Shown here: positions 9,079-16,432 of the stretch, one piece after another
Numbering within the stretch: the stretch's first letter is position 1
Layout of the letters: every line of letters starts with the position of its first letter
From: Terfezia claveryi
Taxonomy: Eukaryota; Ascomycota; Pezizomycetes; Pezizales; Pezizaceae
Assembly (NCBI GenBank): GCA_015179025.1
Contig: WHUX01000630.1
Coordinates: 1 to 16,432, forward strand
Length of the DNA stretch: 16,432 bases
Direction: 5' to 3'
Notes under the pieces: generated by a model
The model's input: only the letters and a program-made list of their open reading frames with translations
The model's database searches: none
What the model was told of the DNA's origin: nothing
Position numbers and translations under genes: made by a program

Positions 9079-9261
9079 GAGGAATGGGAGGTTAAGGAGG
9101 TACTAAACTCACGGAACAGGTATGGGCATTTGCAGTATAAGGTCAAATAGCTGGTAGATGAGGAGTCTACTTGGCAACTTGTAGAGGACTTGGAGAATGT
9201 GCAGGATTTGGTCACTCAGTTCTACCAGCAATACCTCAGGAAGCCTTACCCAGTCAACTGA
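9079..9261 (+). other. Element B C-terminal chromodomain
   Basis: The sequence EEWEVKEVLNSRNRYGHLQYKVK, a stop at 9148, then DEESTWQLVEDLENVQDLV matches the chromodomain pattern (aromatic cage positions W/Y...W...W). The stop at 9148 replaces the conserved Trp of the KW pair, fitting TGG to TAG. Chromodomains at the end of integrase define chromoviruses and bind modified histone tails. The reading frame ends at the TGA at 9259. Confidence 0.85.
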
Positions 9262-9388
9262 GGTCGTGAATTTGCATCTATGTTGTTGTTTGGAGTTGGG
9301 CTTCTCATTCTTGCACTTATTATTGTTTCTTGTATTGATTTTGCCTGTTTTTGTGCTCAAAGCCTCCCTGTCACTGGAGCTCCATCCT

Positions 9389-9401
9389 AAAGGGGGGATA
9401 G
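9389..9401 (+). other. Element B polypurine tract
   Basis: A run of purines, aaaggggggatag, stands immediately before the LTR start TGTCACAAC. Element C has the equivalent on the minus strand, with an even longer G run (about 10854-10866) directly before TGTTACAAC. This is the plus-strand priming site of LTR retrotransposons. Confidence 0.7.
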
Positions 9402-9989
9402 TGTCACAACTGTGTATTCAATTGTCTTTGTCATCACCTGTAATCACAGGTGAAAAGTTATGGTAATTGTTGCCTTTGGTATCACCTGCGATCGCAAGTG
9501 ATAGGTTATTGTCATTGCTGTCTTTGTCATCACCTACGATCGTAAATGATAGGTTATCCTTATCCTGCTGGGCTTCCGAGATAGGGATTTCAGGAAGTTT
9601 ATTTCTCTCGTTGCTCTGGCGGCTCATGTATATAAAGTCCTTTGCCCTCATACTGTCATTGGATCCCTATCCAACGTCTTGTATATCCAATACAGGGCCT
9701 TGCTTCTCTCTACATTGGTGCATCTCCCTTGTGCAGATCCTTATCTCGCCTCGACTCTGCAGCCCTACTGCCCACCCCATGAACCTCCTGTCCTTACCTT
9801 GCCCTGCCTTGTTTCTGTAGCCCTGTTGCCTCCTACTACTCTTGTGTACCTCTCTCGCCCTCGCCCTTGCCCCTGTCCTAGCCTTTTCCCCTAAGTCATA
9901 CATATAGTGTTCCTACGTATGTGTTACCCTAGCCTTGCCCTTACCCTAGTGTACCTCTAGGTCGCCTTGTCCCTAGAGCCGTTGTCATA
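9402..9989 (+). repeat. Element B 3' LTR (about 588 bp)
   Basis: It starts TGTCACAAC after the polypurine tract. It aligns with element C's LTRs through the middle (around 9650-9710: cctatccaac, cttgtatatccaatacagg) and through the far end (9895-9935: tcatacatatagtgtt, counterpart in C near 16000-16025). The end is placed at gttgtcata (9981-9989) by comparison with C's cttgttaca; the expected ACA would be decayed to ATA, so the end is approximate. TATA box TATATAAA at 9629-9636. Downstream, the R-U5 region is strongly pyrimidine-rich (9790-9960). No coding. Confidence 0.75.
9433..9576 (+). repeat. Three 48-bp tandem units each with a palindrome, in the U3 of element B's LTR
   Basis: Units start at 9433, 9481 and 9529, exactly 48 bp apart. 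Each begins with a 20-22 bp inverted repeat: tcacctgtaatcacaggtga (9434-9453, perfect arms), atcacctgcgatcgcaagtgat-type (9481-9502) and atcacctacgatcgtaaatgat-type (9529-9550). They lie upstream of the TATA box at 9629, where enhancer-like sites would sit. Element C's LTR keeps two such units at the same 48-bp spacing. Confidence 0.8.
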
Positions 9990-10480
9990 CTATCTAAGCT
10001 ATATGATCTTAATCTGATCAGAATATAGGCTTGCTTGCTCTTTGTGCTTGCTTGTTGCTTCTTATAGATTCCAGAGGGAATCAAGCAGCCTATTTATACT
10101 CCTCTGAGATCTGATGACTAAGGAAAATAAATACAATAAAGGGTAGCATACCAGAAGGTGGTACGCTGTACAAAAGGGGTCATGTGGCCATAGTAATGAG
10201 TCACATGCCTTAAACAATGGTCATGTGGCCATAGTAATGAGTTACACACCTTAAACAGAGGTCACGCGGCCATAATGAGGGTGTCTTCATATAGCAAGTG
10301 CCATGGAACTTCCTGTGGCAAATTCCGCGTACTGTGGATGCTTATAAAACAATAGGAGGTGGTAGAAGGCTAGTCCTTCAACCGAGAGGCTTAGTTATAT
10401 AACATAGTAGTAATATAGGAAATACAAAAGTATATAATCAATTATATAAGTAATGAAACAACATTCTCTATTATAATATA
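9990..10480. repeat. Region D: non-coding, probable decayed solo LTR between the LTRs of B and C
   Basis: No reading frame of note. It contains three 41-bp tandem repeats, a small inverted repeat around 10146-10166 (gcatacca / tggtacgc), and TATA-like boxes on both strands (TATAAAA at 10343-10349 plus; TATAAATA at 10091-10098 minus). Short GC-containing islands with TATA box and repeats resemble a Copia-type fungal LTR, but I could not find both terminal dinucleotides, so the ends and strand are unresolved. It abuts the truncated inner end of element C's LTR, which breaks off at about 10481. Confidence 0.4.
10178..10280. repeat. 41-bp tandem repeat, two and a half units
   Basis: Units begin ggtcatgtggcc at 10178 and 10219 and ggtcacgcggcc at 10260, exactly 41 bp apart. 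Within a unit, ggtcatgtg and a later cacatg form an imperfect inverted repeat. The third unit keeps CpG (cacgcgg) where the first two have catgtgg, so the first two are the decayed form. Confidence 0.8.
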
Positions 10481-10853
10481 TTAGAGGGAGGAAGCTCTGC
10501 TATAGAGTTGTATAGAGAGGTGAGATATGGAGAGGCAAGGCAAGACAATGGCAAGAGGGTATATAAAGAGGGTATATCTTTATAAAAAGAAGCAAGGTCC
10601 TGTATTGGATATACAAGATGTTGGATAGGGATCTAATGATAGTATAAGGGACAGGGACTATATATATATAATTCTAGGCAAGAGTAATTGAAGGAATAAG
10701 CTTCCCAAGATCTCTATTTTGGAAGCCAAGTAAGATAATGATAACCTATCACCTGTATCATAAGTGATACCGAAGGCAACAATAACAATAACCCTTTACT
10801 TGTGATTATAGGTGATGACAAAGATAAAGATAACTAAGTATATAGTTGTAACA
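10481..10853 (-). repeat. Element C 3' LTR, truncated at its U5 end
   Basis: On the minus strand it starts TGTTACAAC at 10853 after a G-rich polypurine tract. It carries two palindromic units (10748-10768 and 10795-10816, right ends 48 bp apart). It matches element C's other LTR (16131-16300) and stops matching at about 10481 (ccctctaata on the minus strand). About 200 bp of U5 expected from the other LTR are missing, where region D begins. Confidence 0.75.
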
Positions 10854-11023
10854 CTATCCCCCCTTTAATCTAAAGCTCCAGTGACTAGGAGGCCTAGACA
10901 TGACAACTGGCAAAATCAATACAAATAACAACAAAAGCAAGAATCAAAACCTCAACTCTGAAGAACAAGAAGAACAAAAAAAAAGAGAAGAATAAGAATT
11001 AGATGGGCCCTATTATATAACTC

Positions 11024-14000
11024 TCAAAAGACACAACAACATTTAATTGGGTAAGGCTTCCTTAAGTATTGCTAGTGGAATAGGATGACCAAATCCTACA
11101 CATTCTCTAAGTCCTCTATTGGTTATCAAGTAGCCTTCTCATCCCCTAACTATTTAACCTTATATTGCATATGACCGTACCTTTTCCTCGAGTCCAATAC
11201 CTTTTCAACCTTCCACTCCTCCTCACCCTCAACTACTATGAGAGGAGGGGGGAGATGCTTCTGTCCTAGGAGGAGGTCGTCTACCACAGGCTCAACTTCT
11301 AATATGTAGACAATGGGGTAGCATTTGATATCCTTAAGGAACTTCAATAGGTATTAGTGCTTACATTCCCTAATACCTCATATGGCCCCAGGAACTTATA
11401 ATCTAGCTTGCATGAAGGTCGTTCCATCTGGAAATGCCTACTGGATAACCATACCTGATCTTCAGGCTGGTACCTAGAAGCTAGCAATCTGGATCTATTG
11501 GAATACTCTGCTTGCCAGTGCCTAGCTTGTGTAGAACCTAGCTCAGCTTTTAGAGTGGAGTGGAGCTCAGTGATTCTAGCTGCGAACTCCTTGACCAGAG
11601 GGTGAGCTTTCTGTAGAGGTGCTAAGGAGTCTACAAACCAAGGGTGCTAGCTATAATAGGCTATGAATGGGAATATTTTCAGTGACTTCGGGATGAGGTT
11701 GTTGACTGCGAATTTACAAGTTGCTAATAAAGATACCTAGTTATTCTGCTAATAGTTGACATAGACCTATAGGTACTGCTCCATAATAGCATTCATTTAT
11801 TCTGATTGGCCATCTGTTTGAGGGTAGTATACTATAGAGAGGCGCACTTTAATCTCTAGTAGCCTACAGAATATCTTCTAGAACTCAGATATGAACTGGG
11901 GACCATAGTCAGAGACAATTGATTGGGGAAGGCCATAGTAGCAGAATACAGTATTGAGGTAGAGGTTGGCTAATTCTTAGGCAGAGCAGTTATGTCGACA
12001 GGATATTATATACCATATTTTAGTCAGTCAGTCTACTACTATGAGAATGGCATTAAACCTCGAATCTTCTAGTAACTTAGTCATAAAGTCTATAGTCAGA
12101 TGTTGCCAAGGTAGATCCAGAATCTTGAGGGGCTTTAAGGTACTATAAGGAGCATGGCGAGTAAGTTTGGTATGCTTATAAATATGGCAATTCTGTACAT
12201 ATCATTCTACCTTCTTTTATTAGTCAATCTATATATATTGTCTAGACAGTAACTCTAATATCTTAGCCACCCTAGGATGACCTGCAGCCAAGATGTTGTG
12301 GTGCTCCTTAATCAGCCTCAAGTATAGTTTGTTGTCTATAGGTATATAGAGACAGTCAAGGTGGTAGAGAAAACTGTTCTGAGTACTGCACATGGCCAGG
12401 GAGATCTTGGTGTATCTATGCTAGCCAGAATCTATTGCTGCCATGATATCTTTGGCCAGAGGGTCGTCTTGATATATCTTTTTTACCTGTCATTGGAGGT
12501 CAACTTCCATGGTGGCCTTAGTATTAACTTCTGCCTCAGCCTTAGCATTAGCTTCTATGAGGACATTGGCTACTAGATCCAGGTTTTCTGGCTTCAATAC
12601 TACCTGATTTTGGTATTTTAGCCTTTCATCCCCCCCTTTAGGGAGGTCTCCTGACCTCCTAGTTATCATATCTGGCTTGCCCCTAGCCTTTCCAGGCCGA
12701 TACTTGATCTTGAAGTTAAAGTAGGACAGGAATTCTAACTACCTAGCTTGCCGGCAATTTAGCAACTTAGTGGTTGGAAAGTATTTTAGGTTCTTGTGAT
12801 TGGAGAGGGCCTCAATAACCCCCTTTGCTAATTCTAGGTAAGGCTTCCATTCTTTAAATGCTCATACAATAGCTATTAACTCTTTATTATAGATCTTATA
12901 ATTATATTCTACTAGAGAATACTTTTTAGAGAAATATGCTACTGGGTGAAGAATACTATTGATATACTAGGACAGGATTCCAGTAGAAACATAGTCAAAG
13001 ACATCTATTTCCATAATACATTCGCTATCAGGATCGAAGTAGACTAGGATTGGGGCTAAGCAGAAGGCTTCCTTAAGCTTCCCAAAGGCTTCCTTAAGCT
13101 TTTTGAAGGCCAACTGGGCTTCTGGACTCCACTGGAAGTGTTGGCCTTTTTCCATATCTTTGGTCTTAGTTAATGCTATCAGTAGTACTATAATCTTTGA
13201 ATATACTAGAATGAACCAATGATAGAAGTTAGTGAATTCCAGGAAGGCTTGTATATTCTTAAGGTTTGCTGGAGTTTCCCACTCCTGAATCACAGCAACC
13301 TTTACAGGGTCCATCTGGATTCCCTCTATGGTAATAATCAGCACTAGATACTTGACCTTCTGCATATAGAACTTGTACTTTTTGGGCTTCAGATATAGCT
13401 CGGCTCCCTCCAGTTTCTCTCACACTTGTCAGATGTAAATCTTGTATTCTGCTAGGGAATTCAAGTGAATGAGGATATTATCAAAGTAAACTATATAGAA
13501 TATATCCAAAAAGTCCTGTAGGGTATCATTGATAAAGTGCTGGAAAGAGGCTAATACATTAGTTAGGCCAAAAGGCATCACATTATACTCAAGATAGCCA
13601 TATCATATCCAGAAGGCTGTTTTCTATTCCTGTCCCTCAGCAATCCATACTAGGTTGTATGCCCCTCTTAAATCCAATTTAGTGAACTATTTTGCCTTGA
13701 AAAGCCTATCTAATATCTTCTAGATTAGTGGTAGGAGGTACCTATTTTTTACCATTATCTTATTTAGGCCATAATGATCAATACACAACTAAAGGAAGCC
13801 ATTCAATTTCTTTACAAACAGTACCAGAGCACCTGCTAGTAAGGAGCTATAGCGAATAAAGCTCTTGTTGAGATTTTCTTCCAAGTACTTCTACAAGGCT
13901 TCCAGCTTTACATGGGACATTCTATAGATGGGCTTATAGGGGTGGGTTTTACCTTCTATTAGTAGGATAGTATAGTTATATGGCTAGTGGGGTATGAGCT

Positions 14001-14730
14001 TCTCTAAAGCCTTTTCTGAGAACAGGTCAATAAACTTATGGTATTCATCTAGAACTATAGATTTCTACTCCTCCTTAGACCTTATTTTGTTGATTTCCAA
14101 GTTTATGTTATATATAGAGCAAGCATATGCCTTTAGCTTGTGCCTTCTAGTGAGGTAAGCAAAAGCCCCAGCTTCAATAAAGTAGATATTGAGAGGTTTT
14201 GGTAAGGGGGTTTCTGCAACCACCTAGCTAAGGTCTTCTATTAGGGGTAGTAGAGTACACAGCCCTTTATTGGCAGTCCTTAGGGCACTACAGTACTTCT
14301 TACAATATTTACTATTGAAATTCAAGGTATAAGAGCTGAAGTTAATAGAGACATCATATATTCGGAGCCATGGGATTCCCAAAATAATAGGGTATTTGAG
14401 CTTGGTCACAAATACAAGGAGGCTTTTTAAGTGGTCTCCAATGGTACTAGGCAAGTATACGAGGTCAGTAATAGCTTCAGAAGAGATAGAGTGGCCATCA
14501 ATAATATTGAGAAAGTGGAGGGTCTTTGATTTAGAGGTTGGTATAGAATTTTTACTGACAAAGGCCTGATCAATAAATGCAATTTCTAATATACCCCAAT
14601 TTATAAGAGCTGATGTTACCACTGTTTTACTATTGAATTTAATAGTTATTGGTACTATAAAATACTCGCCAAACAAGTGAGATTCATCAATAGATATAGA
14701 TATAGGAATAGAAAAAGATAATAAAGACAA
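11024..14730 (-). pseudogene. pol: Element C Pol: protease, RT, RNase H, integrase, chromodomain
   Basis: Protease 14730-14224: the segment SALINWG, where ALIDSG or similar is expected, then IILGIPWLRIYDVSINF; the catalytic Asp appears as Asn. RT 13980-13300: [44 protein letters not shown]; the YLDD box reads YFDN (13477-13488), so the second catalytic Asp is Asn. The segment 13365-12967 is open (KYLVLIITIEGIQMDP, PANLKNIQAFLEFTNFYHWF, APILVYFDPDSE). Integrase about 12400-11500: EHHNILAAGHP keeps both His, NCHIYKH has lost a Cys, and VVSDYGPQF-type and DGQSE motifs keep Asp and Glu. Chromodomain 11270-11042 ends KPYPIK. Many stops and at least one frameshift. D-to-N and C-to-Y are G-to-A changes on the coding strand, hence C-to-T on the other strand. 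Confidence 0.83.
13064..13101 (-). repeat. 21-bp in-frame tandem duplication in element C pol
   Basis: The 17-base string aaggcttccttaagctt occurs at 13064-13080 and again at 13085-13101, a period of 21. It doubles the peptide KLKEAFG in the RT/RNase H connection. Element B has a single copy at the equivalent site (NLKEAFCSAPIL, about 7237-7272). Confidence 0.8.
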
Positions 14731-14859
14731 ATGACCTAATGCAAGTTCCTTACTAGTATCAAAGACCAGGTAAGGGACAGGGCTTTTTCTGACTCATCTA
14801 TTTCTTTGACCCTGGATTTGGAGATAGAGTAGGCAGCTATAAAGTAGTTTTTGCGGAGG

Positions 14860-15683
14860 GGACATACTATAATAAAATGGTCCCCTTTTCTATATGCTAT
14901 ATATAGCCCATTCATTTAGTAGCGATCTCTCTCCTCCTGAGTTAATTGGGGCCTTCCAGCAGAGAGATCTATAGGGGTGGGTCCTCCTACCACCAATAAT
15001 AGATGTGCTAGTTTATTGGTGGATATAGAGGGTTGTTGCTGTTGGAGGCATGCTGCCAAGAAACTTCTTTAGGGAGTTGTAGTTGGGTAAGTCTTCTGAG
15101 GGCCCCTGAGTGCTACCATCTGCTGTTCTACCCAGCTGGCTTGTATAATAAGCTCTTCTAAAGTCTTAGTAGGTGGGTAATATACTAGGGCCTTTTTGAG
15201 TTCCAAGGAAAGACAAGTCTTGAATTAATCGAGTTTGGTCTCATTGTTTTATGTGAGTTCAGCCACCAACCTGGAAAATTTAGTAATATAGGTTGACAAG
15301 TCATAATTCATTTGCCTAAGGTCCCATAGGGCCCGGCTGGCCATCCCTTTAGTATCTGCATCCTCGAAGGCTTGATCCAGGAGTACCATTAAAGCTGAAA
15401 CATTAGCCAAATCTACCCCAGTGGCCTTAATAAATAGTTGGACTTGGTTTATGGCCTTGCCCTCTAATAGCCTATAAATGTATGAGAGCTAGTGTTAGAC
15501 TATAGAGAACTTGGCCAAGTTCTCTAATAGCCTGATGTGCACAGAGTTCTTCCATACTCTCAGCCTGTCTCGATCTCTGTTGAACTTAGGGGGGGCTGGT
15601 AAGTCCTGTGTTTTAGGTGCTTTCTAAGAGTCTATAGTATCTAGGGTACAAGTTAGCCTATAGATGGTGTTTCTGTCCTCCAT
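14860..15683 (-). pseudogene. gag: Element C Gag with broken zinc knuckle
   Basis: On the minus strand there is an ATG at 15681-15683, then a capsid core. Recognisable segments are PPKFNRDRDRLRVWKNSV (about 15590-15540), RLLEGKAINQV, DQAFEDADTKGMASRALWDL (about 15380-15320) and FSRLVAELT, then ELKKALVYYPPTKTLEELI (about 15200-15140), GPTPIDLSAGRPQLTQEERDR (about 14990-14930). The zinc knuckle (about 14905-14862) reads LYIAYRKGDHFIIVCPL: both leading Cys are Tyr, each a TGC/TGT to TAT/TAC change. A frame change occurs at a run of six C on the coding strand (about 15590). The order Gag core, knuckle, protease is typical of chromoviruses. Confidence 0.75.
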
Positions 15684-15934
15684 TGCTTTCTCCTAGAGGA
15701 GGGTAATTATATCTTTAGTAGACTTGAGTTATTGCTTAGCTTTTAGAAGGTAGGCACTTTGTTGTTCACTAATGGTATAGGTAACTGAGAATATTTCGAT
15801 AATTGTTCTATAGTACTTAAAGATCTAAGGTGGGTCGGAAAGGATCAGGGTCTCTCTCCAGAATTGAAATCTAACTATAGGTAGAAGGGATACCTCAGAT
15901 ATTGTACTAGTTGGTCAAATTTAATCCAACTTAG

Positions 15935-16310
15935 TGTAACAAGGGCTTCAGAGGATGAGGCAACCAAAGGGTACACCTAGTCAGTAGGCAAGGGGATTAC
16001 GCATGTAGAAATACTACGTGTATGATAAGAGAAAGATGAGATGGAGCAAGGGTAAGAGGTAAAAGGTAAGAGGCAGGAGGTAGGAGGTAAGAGGCAGAAG
16101 ATATATAGAAGCAGATAGTATGTGTATTAGAGGGAGACAGCTATACAGTAGAGTTGTTCAGAGAGGTAAGATATGGAGAGGCAAGGTAAGACAATAGTAA
16201 GGGGGTATATAAGAAGGATACATCTTTATAGAGAGAAGTAAGGTCCTGTATTGCATATATAAGATATTAGATAGAGATCTAATGACAGAATGAGGGATAG
16301 TATGACCTAC
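15935..16310 (-). repeat. Element C 5' LTR, U3 portion missing
   Basis: Minus-strand similarity to element C's other LTR covers about 16300-16131 (caatacaggacctta, ttgccctctcc-like stretches), and to element B's LTR end around 16025-15935 (tcatacacgtagtatttctac versus tcatacatatagtgttcctac). It ends cttgttaca at 15935-15943. The expected upstream U3 with palindromes is absent; similarity fails at about 16300-16316, where CpG-containing sequence begins. A primer-binding site just inside 15935 was not identified. Confidence 0.65.
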
Positions 16311-16315
16311 TTAGT

Positions 16316-16432
16316 AACGATCGGCAATCACCTAACGATCGCTGTCTCATAACTCCGCTCGGATATCACTGTCACCTTCGTTTTGCAACCACCATGCCAC
16401 CAAAAACGTCCAAAAAGATAAAAGAGTTGCAA
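16316..16432 (+). other. Right-edge block of CpG-containing, undecayed sequence (probable younger insertion, partial)
   Basis: About ten CpGs occur in 117 bp, against very few in the adjacent element C. Two copies of taacgatcg lie 18 bp apart (16316-16324 and 16334-16342), as direct subterminal repeats might. The break falls inside element C's 5' LTR. A DNA transposon end or other insertion is plausible; the family cannot be named from this length. Confidence 0.4.
16394..16432 (+). CDS. Possible start of a coding region, cut by the window edge
   Basis: An ATG at 16394 in a favourable context (accaccatgcc) opens a frame with 13 codons visible: MPPKTSKKIKELQ, basic and helix-prone. It contains a CpG and no stops. 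It could be the start of a transposase or retroelement Gag, but 13 residues are too few to identify. It follows directly on the undecayed sequence that interrupts element C's LTR. Confidence 0.3.
   Translation, partial: MPPKTSKKIKELQ

Larger units (their letters stand above)
6657..9261 (+). pseudogene. pol: Element B Pol, C-terminal part: RT, RNase H, integrase, chromodomain
   Basis: A single frame 1 runs from 6658 to a natural-looking TGA at 9259-9261 with no frameshift. [48 protein letters not shown] (catalytic Asp pair at 6868-6873). RNase [16 protein letters not shown] (about 7303), YNKELMAIV (about 7429), FDHKNLKYF (about 7513), KPDALTRR (about 7639). Integrase and chromodomain follow. 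Premature stops at 6808, 6988, 7099, 7288, 7453 (TGA), 7876, 8101, 8476, 8497, 8845, 8866, 8992 and 9148 are nearly all one C-to-T step from CAG, CAA or CGA; the one at 9148 fits TGG to TAG. The protein would copy element RNA and insert the DNA, with the chromodomain steering insertion toward marked chromatin, as known for chromoviruses. It is not expressible whole here. Confidence 0.88.
6657..9989 (+). mobile_element. Element B: Ty3/Gypsy chromovirus, 3' portion, split by element A
   Basis: It contains RT (from mid-domain), RNase H, integrase, chromodomain, polypurine tract and 3' LTR. Its left end is not a natural terminus: it starts inside RT at the exact end of element A's LTR, so the 5' part should lie left of the window beyond A. 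The body retains many CpGs (I count roughly fifty in the coding part), unlike A. It is homologous to element C, which runs on the opposite strand. Confidence 0.88.
10481..16310 (-). mobile_element. Element C: near full-length, heavily mutated Ty3/Gypsy chromovirus on the minus strand
   Basis: Reading leftward: partial LTR (about 16310-15935), gag (about 15683-14860), protease (14730-14224), RT, RNase H, integrase, chromodomain (ending about 11042), polypurine tract, and partial LTR (10853-10481). It is related to element B throughout the shared part, but more decayed: stops are dense, TA dinucleotides abound, and CpGs are few. At least one frameshift separates the RT frame from the chromodomain frame. 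Confidence 0.85.

Noticed and set aside
9109..9903. Several open frames on both strands across element B's LTR
   Set aside because: They lie in the LTR with pyrimidine-rich tracts and tandem repeats, and have no recognisable protein features.
10178..10280. Possible CRISPR-like array from 41-bp periodic repeats
   Set aside because: Units are contiguous tandem copies without unique spacers, in a fungal-type retroelement context.
12361..12576. Plus-strand open frame inside element C
   Set aside because: It is antisense to C's integrase/RNase H connection and shows only shadow composition.

Overview
The window is a stack of degenerate LTR retrotransposons from what is most likely a filamentous fungus. 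I saw no host gene, tRNA, rRNA or CRISPR array. The fungal assignment rests on three things. One element is a Ty3/Gypsy chromovirus whose pol ends in a chromodomain. A second has an RT of the type with a QQGDCNAPAT core, which I associate from memory with fungal (especially Agaricomycete) elements. In-frame stops fit C-to-T/G-to-A decay, as seen with fungal RIP-like mutation or cytosine-methylation-driven deamination. I cannot decide between Ascomycota and Basidiomycota from sequence alone.

Layout. Positions 1-6656 hold element A (+ strand). Its 5' LTR lies left of the window. It has a long Gag frame, then a pol frame coding protease, RT and RNase H, a low-complexity acidic linker and a run of CCHC zinc knuckles, then a 626-bp 3' LTR (TGTAA...TTACA). 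I find no integrase. Element A is almost free of CpG: I see a single CpG in 6.65 kb. Positions 6657-9989 hold the right part of element B (+), a chromovirus whose RT is cut exactly where A's LTR ends, so A is nested in B. B's pol is one uninterrupted frame (RT, RNase H, integrase, chromodomain) broken only by point-mutation stops, followed by a polypurine tract and a 588-bp LTR with three 48-bp repeats, each carrying a palindrome. Positions 9990-10480 hold no coding sequence; they look like a solo-LTR remnant (D) with a 41-bp tandem repeat. Positions 10481-about 16310 hold element C (- strand), a more decayed relative of B with partial LTRs at both ends, gag, protease, RT, RNase H, integrase and chromodomain. 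B and C therefore point tail to tail. From about 16316 to the right edge the sequence changes to CpG-containing DNA with a possible coding start at 16394, probably a younger insertion.

How it works together: nothing here looks functional today. Gag-pol products of A, B and C are all interrupted. The interest lies in A's unusual protein architecture and CpG-free composition, in the apparent age inversion (the inserted element A has lost all CpG while its host B has kept many), and in the U3 palindrome arrays.
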